Source of the DNA: Phycisphaerales bacterium
Lineage (GTDB): Bacteria; Planctomycetota; Phycisphaerae; WQYP01
Length of the DNA: 50,758 bases
Direction of reading: 5' to 3'
Assembly: GCA_027313145.1 (NCBI GenBank)
Contig: DAHVEJ010000008.1
Coordinates: 1 to 50,758 of the forward strand
In this document: positions 36,535 to 44,656 of the stretch, piece after piece
Numbering within the stretch: position 1 is the first letter of the stretch
How the letters are laid out: every line of letters starts with the position of its first letter
The notes under the pieces: model-generated
Databases searched by the model: none
Seen by the model: only the letters and a program-made list of their open reading frames with translations
What the model was told of the DNA's origin: nothing
Position numbers and translations under genes: made by a program

Positions 36535-36951
36535 TCATGCCCCATCATCCACCACCACGCGTTTCCGCTTATCTGCAATGGAAACCACGCCGTCGGCTCC
36601 GTAGCGTCCCCTGTACCAGTCGGTTACCTTGCTCATGGCACGATAAAGATAATGCCGATCCGAGTATGGCCCGTGGGCTGGGCACACATCCCGGAACGAT
36701 CCGATGCCCAGGATTGCACAATACTTTTTCCGGGTGTAGAAAGAATGCACCAGTTCGAGCACGCGGTATCCGAAAAGCTGGCCGGCCACCAAAGCCCCGA
36801 TAGCGGATTCCAACTCGGTAAACGACAGGTGCCCATCTTGCTTCTGCCCGCCGCTGTAGGACATCGCCTTATTGATGATCGGCATAACCTTGTTGATATC
36901 CTCGCGGCTCAAATCAACATCAACTCCGCGTTGCCCGGCACTCTTGGCCAT
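36535..36951 (-). CDS. Unknown accessory protein of the integrative element
   Basis: 138 residues, charged, without signal or membrane segment. It starts MAKSAGQRGVDVDLSRED and includes SGGQKQDGHLSFTELESAIG and VTDWYRGRYGADG. I see no known family; the second motif vaguely recalls an EF-hand-like loop (QDGHLSFTELE) but this is not convincing. ATG 36951 has AGGTG 4 bases upstream. It lies between the MITE and a tRNA-like fragment at 37034-37062 and is probably cargo of the small element. Confidence 0.65.
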   Translation of the reverse strand: MAKSAGQRGVDVDLSREDINKVMPIINKAMSYSGGQKQDGHLSFTELESAIGALVAGQLFGYRVLELVHSFYTRKKYCAILGIGSFRDVCPAHGPYSDRHYLYRAMSKVTDWYRGRYGADGVVSIADKRKRVVVDDGA

Positions 36952-37033
36952 AATACACCTCGTAACATTTACCAAGTCATATCATAACGCGCGGTGCATA
37001 ACTCCACAAACCATTGTCCGAAAAACGGCCGCC

Positions 37034-37062
37034 GAACCGCGAGGTTGCACGTTCGAGTCGCC
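37034..37062 (+). other. tRNA 3'-half-like fragment, possible old attachment site
   Basis: The stretch has an anticodon-stem-like CCGCG, a five-base variable loop AGGTT and a T-loop TTCGAGT. The T stem is broken (GCACG versus CGCCA) and there is no 5' half. It lies at the far side of the integrase-excisionase-unknown gene set, about 2.5 kb from tRNA-Cys. It may be a worn attachment site, but it is not a copy of tRNA-Cys. Confidence 0.3.
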
Positions 37063-37135
37063 ACACTTTCAGAATCCCCTTGATTATCGCAGAGTTCACG
37101 CATGGATGGTGAGTTTCGGGCGAGGGTTATTCCGC

Positions 37136-37165
37136 GTTGCCCGGGCTTCCTCATAGCCGGGTAAC
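37136..37165 (-). terminator. Candidate hairpin after the XylR-type regulator
   Basis: GTTGCCCGG (37136-37144) pairs with CCGGGTAAC (37157-37165) with one G-T wobble and a 12-base loop. It lies 34 bases past the regulator stop, but no T-run follows. Confidence 0.35.
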
Positions 37166-37198
37166 CCACTACTTTCCGGATCGCGGTCTCACTTTCTT

Positions 37199-38383
37199 TC
37201 AACGCCTGAACGGGCGGTTCGCCGCCCGGAATTCACCCGGCGTCTGTCGGAGTCGCTGCTGAAACACCCGGTGCATGTATTGCACGCTTGAGAAGCCCGC
37301 CACCGCCGAAACTATCGAGAGTTTCATATCCGTGCTGATCAGCAGTTCTCGCGCCCGCGCTACGCGGCATTGTAACATCTCTTCGTGTGGCGGCCGGCCC
37401 AGTACTTTCTCGAATCGCGCCTCCAGTGCCCGCCGTGACACAGATAACTTGCGCGATAGATCGCCCACGTTGATCGGTTTCCCGCTCTGTGCCCGAATAA
37501 ACCTCAGCGCCTCGGCGACCACAGAATCACCGATGCCCACCGAATCGGTAGACTGCCGAGCCACCACACGGATCGGCGCGACCAGCACGGTGGGACCAGG
37601 ATCGTTGCCGCTCAGCAGACACTCCAAGGCTCTGGCAGCCTCGAAGCCGATCCGTTCACAATTGAGTTCTATGCTCGAAAGGGTGGGGTTGGACAATTCA
37701 CAAACCAACTCGTCATTGTCAACTCCAATGACCGCAACCTGCTCCGGAACATTGATGCCCACGAAGCGGCATATATCAATGATCTCACGCGCGAGTAGGT
37801 CGTCCTGGGCCATCAGACCCACCGGCTTGGGAAGGCGCTCCAGCCAGCCACCCAATTGCCACTGCGGAGTTTTCCCGCAGCGGCCGTCAAATTCAAAGTT
37901 GTGGAACTCCATACCTGCCGCGCGAACGTAGCGCCCAAAGTGTTCACGCCGCTCATTGCCCCAGTATGTATTCAGGCCGCAGAAAGCGAGTCGGCGGAAA
38001 CCCGCATCATGGAGGTGGGTAAATGCCAACTCGCACACCGCAGCCTGATCGCCCTTGACGTAGCGCGGACCTTGGTAGACCCCCGGCTCAAGGCAAACGA
38101 TCGGGATATTCCTGGCCCGCACATCAGACAATATCCGGTGCGATGAAATACGACCGATGACGGCGTCGATCCGCCAAGCTTCAACTGGCGGTGGTCGTTG
38201 ATCAAAATCTCCTGGGTGGAGGTAGAAATTCCACGGCCCGTGCGCCTTGACGTAATTGCTGACCCCGCGGATAACCCCTCGCCCAAACGATCGAGAAGTC
38301 TCCATGAGAATGGCGACCATAGGAACTTGATCAGCCCCCAAGCCCACGATCCTTGTGCCGCGCTTCCGTGTCGCTTTTCCCAT
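37199..38383 (-). CDS. XylR-type AraC regulator with sugar-binding domain
   Basis: 394 residues. Residues ~20-270 form a LacI-like sugar-binding domain (VAILMETSRSFGRGVIRGV, later VAVIGVDNDELVCELSNP). Residues ~290-390 are an AraC helix-turn-helix pair: ALEARFEKVLGRPPHEEML and AGFSSVQYMHRVFQQRLRQTPGEFR. XylR of E. coli has this build and switches xylose genes on. ATG 38383 has GGAG 7 bases upstream. It sits downstream of a glycosidase/PEP-CTERM run on the same strand, so it likely controls that locus. A tandem-repeat operator lies in its own promoter. Confidence 0.9.
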   Translation of the reverse strand: MGKATRKRGTRIVGLGADQVPMVAILMETSRSFGRGVIRGVSNYVKAHGPWNFYLHPGDFDQRPPPVEAWRIDAVIGRISSHRILSDVRARNIPIVCLEPGVYQGPRYVKGDQAAVCELAFTHLHDAGFRRLAFCGLNTYWGNERREHFGRYVRAAGMEFHNFEFDGRCGKTPQWQLGGWLERLPKPVGLMAQDDLLAREIIDICRFVGINVPEQVAVIGVDNDELVCELSNPTLSSIELNCERIGFEAARALECLLSGNDPGPTVLVAPIRVVARQSTDSVGIGDSVVAEALRFIRAQSGKPINVGDLSRKLSVSRRALEARFEKVLGRPPHEEMLQCRVARARELLISTDMKLSIVSAVAGFSSVQYMHRVFQQRLRQTPGEFRAANRPFRR

Positions 38384-38513
38384 TGAACAACTCCAAATAC
38401 CGCTTCACCATGATCGGGAGGACGGAAACAGTCGTGACACAAAGATCGGCCTGCCTAAAAATCCTTCTGCGGACCATCGCCTGCGGGAGCGCGTTTTCCG
38501 ATCAACCACCTAA

Positions 38514-38543
38514 ATTCTAACCTCGAAAAGCCTACCTTGACAA
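38514..38543 (-). promoter_or_regulatory. Promoter of the XylR-type gene
   Basis: On the minus strand TTGTCA (38538-38543), an 18-base spacer and TAGAAT (38514-38519) each match the sigma-70 consensus at five of six positions. It lies about 130 bases before ATG 38383. A tandem repeat abuts its -35 side. Confidence 0.6.
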
Positions 38544-38545
38544 CA

Positions 38546-38575
38546 CCAAACTACGCACAACCAAACTACGCACAA
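38546..38575. repeat. Tandem 15-bp operator candidate
   Basis: CCAAACTACGCACAA is perfectly duplicated head-to-tail (38546-38560 and 38561-38575), 2 bases beyond the -35 element of the regulator promoter. AraC/XylR proteins bind paired direct half-sites at about this spacing, so autoregulation is likely. I found no second copy at the other promoters of the locus. Confidence 0.6.
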
Positions 38576-38654
38576 AACTGCGAAAAGAGCGTAATCATCT
38601 GCACCGTGACATTCATGAGTTCCGTAAGCAAAATACGTGTTGACGTCTACAATT

Positions 38655-38945
38655 CTATACTATTAGTGTGATTCCAAAATAACATAGCAATAGCTGTGGG
38701 GGCGTAACCGTGTCGAGTCGATACTTCCACCGGAATACTACGGGCGTCCCGTTTATCTCCTGCAGGTATTGGAGAATCCGAGCCTTGAGTTCGGCCTTTC
38801 CGGTCCCCGTTACCGGTAAACCGGAGTTTACACTTACTGGCTTTGCCACAATACTGTAGTGTCCATCGGTTTCAAAACCATCCGAGAGCGATTCTTGCGT
38901 CAGGGACGCGAACTCCTTGGCAACCCACTGACGGAAAAACTCCAA
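38655..38945 (-). CDS. Possible small protein or gene remnant, unrecognised
   Basis: 96 codons from a TTG with GGAG 5 bases upstream. It reads FFRQWVAKEFASLTQESLSD and later VNSGLPVTGTGKAELKARIL. Composition is protein-like, but I know no family and there is no ATG. The frame stays open a few codons upstream, so it could be the tail of a broken gene. Confidence 0.25.
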   Translation of the reverse strand: MEFFRQWVAKEFASLTQESLSDGFETDGHYSIVAKPVSVNSGLPVTGTGKAELKARILQYLQEINGTPVVFRWKYRLDTVTPPQLLLCYFGITLIV

Positions 38946-39231
38946 GGTTTCTCCGGGACACCATATGAGGTATCGCTCTGGTCGCTCCCCACAAATACCG
39001 TGCTAAACCAACTGACGCACGGACCTGGGCACCAGAACGGCGAAAGATGGCAAATAGCCAGCCGTCGCACCGGTGAAAATGCCGACACTGGCGACAGAAC
39101 ATTGTGATCGGGCCAGCCCTCCATAAGGCACATCAACGATGCCGACGTCAACCGCTTGAATGCGCAAAAAGACATCCGAGCGTTCAATGGCCTCCATAGT
39201 TATCATCTTTGGGAATTTCACCCCGGCCACC

Positions 39232-40800
39232 CTAAACACAGGCATTCCCTTTTCCGCCTCCCCCGCGACCCCAACACAACAGCGCCATGCCGCCGATAGC
39301 GAATATAACCAGCGTGGCCGGTTCTGGAACCGCAGTTGCCGCCAAGGAAACGTTTGATACATCAACGGTATCGTCTATTCCCGCCGCGCTGTTGTTGACG
39401 AACTCAATGCTAGTCCATCCCGAAGTCGCGGTAAAATTGATAAAAAAAGGGGTGAAACCCGTGTCGGTTATGGTAGGCGTCAGGGTGATGTCCTGATTGC
39501 CGGTCGCGGAGTTTGTGAGAACAACTTCCAGCACGGCAGTCGTGTCACTGCTCCGTTGCGCCGCGTCGAAAGCTAGCGTGTACAGATGACCGGTGGCGGT
39601 AGCCGCAGTTTGGGCAATGAATGCTCCGTTGCCTTGGAGGAAGCTAAAATCACTTACGCCAGCGGTGCTCTTTGGCGCAAAGGGCTGGTAACCGCTGCTG
39701 CCGTAGAACCCTGTGTCCGGCCCGTTGACGCCACTGTTCCTGCTGCCTGATTTCCACCCGGCAGGCGCGGCGGGATTTCCTCTCTGTGACGAATAGCCCG
39801 GCGATGCAGTGTAGGCCGCCGCATTCGCCGAGAAGACACCATTCCTTATCACGCTGGAACTGAATGTGAATGTAGCGGGAACCTGCTCGGATATCAAAGC
39901 CGGGCCGCGCTGCTGGGTGCCGACCGCCACCGAGAACTGGCTCGACAGTATCGTACCAGGATAGGCGGCCAGCCCATATTCCCACGCGTTTGTTTTACCA
40001 ATTGGCAGTAGGTCGGAAGGCCCGGCACCGGGGAGGGTACCGTAATTTTCGAGAGCCCCCACTGGCGTAGTGTAAAATATGCCGATGTTATTGTTGGTAT
40101 CAATGCTGGCAATCCACCCATTCGATGGGATCCCCGGTTGCGGAAAAAGCGGGGATCCACCGACCATCTGCGCTGTCCCATCTGAATCTGGGTACATAAA
40201 TGCGTTGGTGTAATTCGTGTAGAGAGTCGGTATTTCGGTGGCCATAATGTACGTCTGCGGCTGGTAGTCGTAGCAGGTGTAATGAAAGTTGGCAACGCCT
40301 TGGGAATTAATATTAACATCCTCCACGTAAACCCAGTCGGTGGGATTGCCCGTATCATAGTCCAGAGGTGTGATGACCGCTTGAAATTGATTAGCGGTGG
40401 CCGACCAACTCGTCACCGGGCTGCCCACTTCGGGAAAGCTACTACCGTTCGGATGCTGGTAATAGGCTTGGTTGCCCCCCGCGCCGGACTGAGTGGGGTT
40501 AACCATCAACTGCTGGCTGCCGCCAATCTCTTGATCAAGAAACTGATCCGTCTGGAACTCTTGCCCGACGCCATTGGCAGCCACGATATTGAGCCCACCG
40601 GCCACGTTCGTATTAGCGATACCAGTTACCACCGCGCCCCAGGAAAGGTTAAATGTCACCGAGAGCCCACCGTTGGAAATGGTAACGTTGTTTGCCCCCA
40701 ACGCTGATAACGCAGTTGCCGCAACTACCGACGCCGCTGCCGCACCTGCAGTGACGCATGCGAAGGAACGTGAAAAAATAAATTTGTCGTATGGAAACAT
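39232..40800 (-). CDS. Secreted PEP-CTERM protein, sugar-locus, two-domain
   Basis: 522 residues. A signal peptide (FACVTAGAAAASVVAATAL) leads to an N-terminal domain (ITISNGGLSVTFNLSWGAVV, then Trp/Tyr-rich sequence to ~320). A second beta-sandwich (about 335-480) is of the DUF642/carbohydrate-binding type: NGVFSANAAAYTASPGY, then TSGWTSIEFVNNSAAGID. The end is a PEP-CTERM signal (AVPEPATL, hydrophobic helix). ATG 40800 has AAGGA 6 bases upstream. It is the last gene after GH43-like and GH39-like glycosidases in one operon (17-base gap). Probably binds or shapes a plant-type glycan. Confidence 0.82.
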   Translation of the reverse strand: MFPYDKFIFSRSFACVTAGAAAASVVAATALSALGANNVTISNGGLSVTFNLSWGAVVTGIANTNVAGGLNIVAANGVGQEFQTDQFLDQEIGGSQQLMVNPTQSGAGGNQAYYQHPNGSSFPEVGSPVTSWSATANQFQAVITPLDYDTGNPTDWVYVEDVNINSQGVANFHYTCYDYQPQTYIMATEIPTLYTNYTNAFMYPDSDGTAQMVGGSPLFPQPGIPSNGWIASIDTNNNIGIFYTTPVGALENYGTLPGAGPSDLLPIGKTNAWEYGLAAYPGTILSSQFSVAVGTQQRGPALISEQVPATFTFSSSVIRNGVFSANAAAYTASPGYSSQRGNPAAPAGWKSGSRNSGVNGPDTGFYGSSGYQPFAPKSTAGVSDFSFLQGNGAFIAQTAATATGHLYTLAFDAAQRSSDTTAVLEVVLTNSATGNQDITLTPTITDTGFTPFFINFTATSGWTSIEFVNNSAAGIDDTVDVSNVSLAATAVPEPATLVIFAIGGMALLCWGRGGGGKGNACV

Positions 40801-40817
40801 TCTATTTCCTTTCTCAT

Positions 40818-42410
40818 TCAGAAACCGTTCGCGGCAACGCGAAAATACGGCCACCGCTTTTTTGAGGCATACTGGAGATGCTCTGAACCAGCGGGTTGGA
40901 GGACGGCGGCGTGCCGTCGGTGCCGAGCGGCGGTAATTCGCAAAATCATCGCTTCGGGTGGGGACCAATTGAGCCAAAATTTTAATTTTCCATTACGGGG
41001 CACCAGAACATCTCCGCTATCAACCGGCGTCTTAGGTAGCAGGTCATCCAACGGTATCCTGACTACACGAAATCGACGCCTTGCGGGACAACCGGCCAGG
41101 ATAACTCTAACCCGTCTATACTGTGGGCTCGTGTCGCTCAACAGTAGCTGGAGGCATCGTGTACCGTGTGTTCGCGCCGCTATGGCCAAACTGTGGGGAA
41201 GAATTTCTCCTTTCACCGGTATCCACAACGGTGTAATGCTTCGCAGCACCCAATAAGCCCGGAAGGCCCAGGCTTTTTCTTTCGTCCTCCATATCTGGTT
41301 TTGGTCGGGACGAATCCATGTCTGGTCAAGGCCCGAGATCCAATACCGTCGTGGATGCCAAAGGTCGGGGTAGAGGTACGTCGCGGCCAATCTCTCATGT
41401 TGCGCGAGCATCAAGGTGTTGAGCACCGCGAATGGCGTGGGTGCATTCCACTCCGAACAGATACTTTGGCATTTTGTATAGCCAGAACGATTGAGGTCGC
41501 GTCGAATCAATCGCGCGAACTTTAGGAACATCGAAACGCCATCACCCTTCTTCCCCAAGTACACCGGATTTCCCTCATACACATGCCAAGAGAAAAAATT
41601 CAGGGGAGTATGGTGCGACGCCAAATAGGCTAGCAGGCCGCTAGTGAATGTCGGGCGGTTGGGAAAGCACACACCGCATGCCCCCACCCGGAGCTTTGGA
41701 AAGGCCGCCTTGATCCTGCGGAGGGTGTCGGCGCACAAAGCATAGAACTGCTGGGGAGTTCCGCTCCAAAACCCACGTCGGTCCCTAGTAGGCTCATTCC
41801 AAATCTCAACATATTTAATTGGAAAGTGATGGCCGTGGTCCCAACCGCCCACATCGTGGGCCACAATATGCTCGGCAATTCTACTCCATTTTAACGGATT
41901 GGGCGGGTTGTCTGCAATACCTTCGTATCGGAGTCCTTTCGGATCATACCCGCTTGTGCCAAGGCTAAGAAAGGGAGCGAATCCGATTTGCACCATAGCT
42001 TTGAGTATTCGATCCGAGTTTCTGAAGTCGTAGCTGCTTGGCGAATCAGGATTAGCGCTCCAATTGGGGAATAACTGTGGCCAGTCCATTTCGGCGGCAT
42101 CGTGCGTCCGGATCGAGGTAATTCCCAGTTTTTTAAGTGAGTAAAATGCTTGGTCCGGCCAAGTTCCGAAGAGGTCACCTGCGTTGCTGGGATCGAACCC
42201 CACCACGGTGCTAAAGCCACGCACTGGATCACTGGCGTTGACGCTGACCCGCCATACCGCCCTGATGCTGGGCGAGGGCCGGGATACTGCAGTAATTCGG
42301 ATCTGCGCATTGGTCGGGATCACTGCGGCGGCGAGGCAATGGTCAGATAAGACGGTTACCGCCATCAGTGCTGACAGGCCGACAGTGGCGAGTCGCGAAA
42401 ATAAAATCAT
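40818..42410 (-). CDS. Secreted GH39-like glycosidase
   Basis: 530 residues. A signal peptide (LATVGLSALMAVTVL) is followed by a TIM-barrel of clan A. The acid/base Glu is in EIWNEP (about residue 206), and the nucleophile Glu in ICSEWNAP (about residue 320). The segment WSRIAEHIVAHDVGGW is typical of GH39 beta-xylosidase/iduronidase relatives. It should remove xylose or a similar sugar from polysaccharide outside the cell. ATG 42410 follows GGGGG by 6 bases. It overlaps nothing, lies 25 bases behind the GH43-like gene and precedes a PEP-CTERM gene by 17. Confidence 0.83.
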   Translation of the reverse strand: MILFSRLATVGLSALMAVTVLSDHCLAAAVIPTNAQIRITAVSRPSPSIRAVWRVSVNASDPVRGFSTVVGFDPSNAGDLFGTWPDQAFYSLKKLGITSIRTHDAAEMDWPQLFPNWSANPDSPSSYDFRNSDRILKAMVQIGFAPFLSLGTSGYDPKGLRYEGIADNPPNPLKWSRIAEHIVAHDVGGWDHGHHFPIKYVEIWNEPTRDRRGFWSGTPQQFYALCADTLRRIKAAFPKLRVGACGVCFPNRPTFTSGLLAYLASHHTPLNFFSWHVYEGNPVYLGKKGDGVSMFLKFARLIRRDLNRSGYTKCQSICSEWNAPTPFAVLNTLMLAQHERLAATYLYPDLWHPRRYWISGLDQTWIRPDQNQIWRTKEKAWAFRAYWVLRSITPLWIPVKGEILPHSLAIAARTHGTRCLQLLLSDTSPQYRRVRVILAGCPARRRFRVVRIPLDDLLPKTPVDSGDVLVPRNGKLKFWLNWSPPEAMILRITAARHRRHAAVLQPAGSEHLQYASKKRWPYFRVAANGF

Positions 42411-42435
42411 CCGAAACCCCCGTCCTTCATGCGTT

Positions 42436-43650
42436 TCAATGGTGCCAAACAATCCGCAATTGCGCCACACCGACGGACTCGTATCGTGTGAACACACTCC
42501 CCACTCCCTTCATAAATCCGGTGTAAAACATGGTGTAGACTCCTTTCCCCTCCGGGATCAGGCCCATCGGTGTGCGAAGATCGGATGACCAGTTAGCCGG
42601 GCCGTTGGGTTGCACCAGAATTCTTCCGCCGGGCAGCCAGTGAATACCATCCTTCGAGCAGGTATACCCCGCAATATGCCCGCCGTTGTGAATATAGGTC
42701 GGCGCACCCGGTGCCACAGCGTCATAGATGGCGACGTACCAGCCACCAATTCGGCTGACGAGAGGGTTTTCCCAGTAGACTTTCTCAACCTGTAATGGGT
42801 TGCCTGTGCAGCGTTTCCACGGACCCTTGAGCGCAGGTGCTGATGCTAAACCAATGAGCCAGAGCGGATGGGGATTTGTGGCACCCCAAGTTGAGCTGCC
42901 ATACATGGCGTACCAACGGCCGTTGGCTTGGTAAGGGTAGAACGAATCCACTCCTTGTGGACCTTCCCAAGATTGTGAGTCGGCCCCTGGCTGCATGATC
43001 GTGCCAAGGTCGCGCCATGGCCCCCCAATTCCCAACTCATATCCCATCTTTGTCGACGCCATCATTCGAATTTTCCCGCCCGCCGAGCTGGAACCCCTGT
43101 ATTCCACGTAAAAAAGGTACCAACGGTTATCTCGATGGTCAAAGATCGGCGTAGGTTCCCAAAACGGGGTCACTGCCTCGCCGCTGGATATCGCATCCGG
43201 CTTTATGACCGCCCTGAATTTCCACGCCAAGCCGTCCCGGCTCACCCAATACGTAAGTCGTGTCGGCTCGTTCCAGTTACCGTGGTGGAACTGGCAACTG
43301 AACAACCGGTAGAGCTTACCGACCTTCAGTGCTACGCCGCCTTCCAAACAAAATCCCGGCGTGAGAATACGCGTGTCTATAGCTGGCCGATCAAACTGCT
43401 TTGCTACCTCAAAGTGAAAAGGCAAATGCCTATTTACATGCTGTAGCGCCCGCCGCGTGTATCCGTTGCACGGTGCCTCGCCGTCCCAGCAAGGATCCCG
43501 CCTCACTGGTCCGCGACCCAATGCTAAACTGGCTGGCAGGGCACCGGAAAGATACGCTGCGCCGAGGGTGCCAAGCAACTGTCGTCGTCCCACCCGAACA
43601 GATAGTAGGTGATCCAATAGAACATCCGAAAAGATTGATTTACCAGCCAT
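42436..43650 (-). CDS. Tat-exported GH43-like five-blade glycosidase
   Basis: 404 residues. The N-terminus has a twin-arginine pattern (VRVGRRQLLGTLGAAYLSGA), so export folded through Tat is likely. The rest repeats blades such as YLFYVEYRGSSSAGG, RWYAMYGSSTWGA and GWYVAIYDAVAPG, as in GH43/GH32-type five-bladed propellers. An early Glu-Pro-Thr (FWEPTPIFDHRDNRW) may hold a catalytic acid. The precise family is not certain. It starts 24 bases after the pilin-like gene and precedes the GH39-like gene by 26 bases. Confidence 0.75.
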   Translation of the reverse strand: MAGKSIFSDVLLDHLLSVRVGRRQLLGTLGAAYLSGALPASLALGRGPVRRDPCWDGEAPCNGYTRRALQHVNRHLPFHFEVAKQFDRPAIDTRILTPGFCLEGGVALKVGKLYRLFSCQFHHGNWNEPTRLTYWVSRDGLAWKFRAVIKPDAISSGEAVTPFWEPTPIFDHRDNRWYLFYVEYRGSSSAGGKIRMMASTKMGYELGIGGPWRDLGTIMQPGADSQSWEGPQGVDSFYPYQANGRWYAMYGSSTWGATNPHPLWLIGLASAPALKGPWKRCTGNPLQVEKVYWENPLVSRIGGWYVAIYDAVAPGAPTYIHNGGHIAGYTCSKDGIHWLPGGRILVQPNGPANWSSDLRTPMGLIPEGKGVYTMFYTGFMKGVGSVFTRYESVGVAQLRIVWHH

Positions 43651-43673
43651 AAAAGAACATCCAGAAAGGTGGT

Positions 43674-44561
43674 TTACCAGCCAAAAAAGCCGTACTCGTA
43701 AAAGCTGAATCGCACCTTTATTTTCGACAGCGGTACCCAAGAAACCGACCCGTCGTTGTACAGCTCGTGTTCGCCAGCCGGGAGGGCACCCTCCGTACCG
43801 TCGACATAATTGCAGTCATTACCATTTAGCCAAACGTCGGTTAGCGGCTGAGAGCCGGTTTGACTGTTAAAAATAGCGTTATCCGTTACTAAAAGTGATG
43901 CAGGATTAGATTGGACATTCAGTGCTGGCTGGTGCAGGGGATCAGAGTTGTAACGTCCGATAAATCCACCGCCATACTGATTTTGCATAATCCCAACGAG
44001 ATACCCTTCGACACCGGGGTCGGTCAAGGCGGCTAAGTCGTAGGATGGGCTATAATCTTCTCCTAGGTCGACCCAATAGCTTAACCCGAAGGCCAAGCCG
44101 AACGCATCAATTAGCCCTTGACTGTTAACGGTCCACGGCTGCACTTGGCTAGCCTCTTGAAAACCACTACCGCTCTCGGGGCAATACATCATGCCCAATC
44201 CTGCGAGCGTATCCGGCAAAACGCCGGACCGTGGGTTGATCAGGGGCTGGTTGTTCACGTAACCATAGGAGGAAAGGTAAAGCGCGTTTAGCCCCGCCAG
44301 CGGCTCGTAGAGTTGGCTCTCTGTGGGAGAAAAATTGGGATCGGCAAACGGCCAATCTGGCGTGCAAGCCAACGGATACATTCCGTATTCATTGGCGTAC
44401 TCGTGTAGGGCAATACCAACCTGGTGGAGGTTCGATGCCCCTTCGACCTGCAGGGCCAACTGTCGAGCTCTCGCCAGTGCCGGCAACAGCAACGCAATCA
44501 ACAGGGCAATAATGGAAACCACCACCAGCAATTCCACCAACGTAAAACCGCGACGTCCCAT
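43674..44561 (-). CDS. Pilin-like protein inside the glycosidase operon
   Basis: 295 residues. The leader MGRRGFTLVELLVVVSII has a short basic N-terminus and prepilin cleavage after Gly, then an [17 protein letters not shown] helix. The C-terminus has a shortened GEHELYNDGSVSWV version of the H-x9-DG box. The ATG at 44561 has GAGAGG 7 bases upstream; earlier in-frame ATGs lack one. It sits at the front of the glycosidase run and may form a surface structure or secretion accessory for glycan breakdown (inference). Confidence 0.83.
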   Translation of the reverse strand: MGRRGFTLVELLVVVSIIALLIALLLPALARARQLALQVEGASNLHQVGIALHEYANEYGMYPLACTPDWPFADPNFSPTESQLYEPLAGLNALYLSSYGYVNNQPLINPRSGVLPDTLAGLGMMYCPESGSGFQEASQVQPWTVNSQGLIDAFGLAFGLSYWVDLGEDYSPSYDLAALTDPGVEGYLVGIMQNQYGGGFIGRYNSDPLHQPALNVQSNPASLLVTDNAIFNSQTGSQPLTDVWLNGNDCNYVDGTEGALPAGEHELYNDGSVSWVPLSKIKVRFSFYEYGFFGW

Positions 44562-44656
44562 AAAGTATCCTCTCGCATTCATAACCAGACCGAACAACCT
44601 TCAAAGCCGATAACCGGTCGGCTCGGACTGATCCGTGCCGACCAGCCACCGAAAAA

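Larger units (their letters stand above)
38384..39231. other. Long gap with regulator promoter and degenerate frames
   Basis: About 850 bases. The right-hand part of the regulator leader is here. Positions 38655-38945 and 38900-39231 show open minus-strand frames but no recognised family. The stretch may hold remains of a gene lost before the PEP-CTERM gene. Confidence 0.45.

Noticed and set aside
39003-39365. Minus-strand frames overlapping the end of the PEP-CTERM gene
   Set aside because: Shadow frames with no recognised family; the overlapping PEP-CTERM frame is clearly coding.
42185-42215. tRNA-like TGGGATCGAACCCCA string that could be an attachment site
   Set aside because: It lies in the coding frame of the GH39-like gene (VVGFDPSNAGD), so the match is chance.
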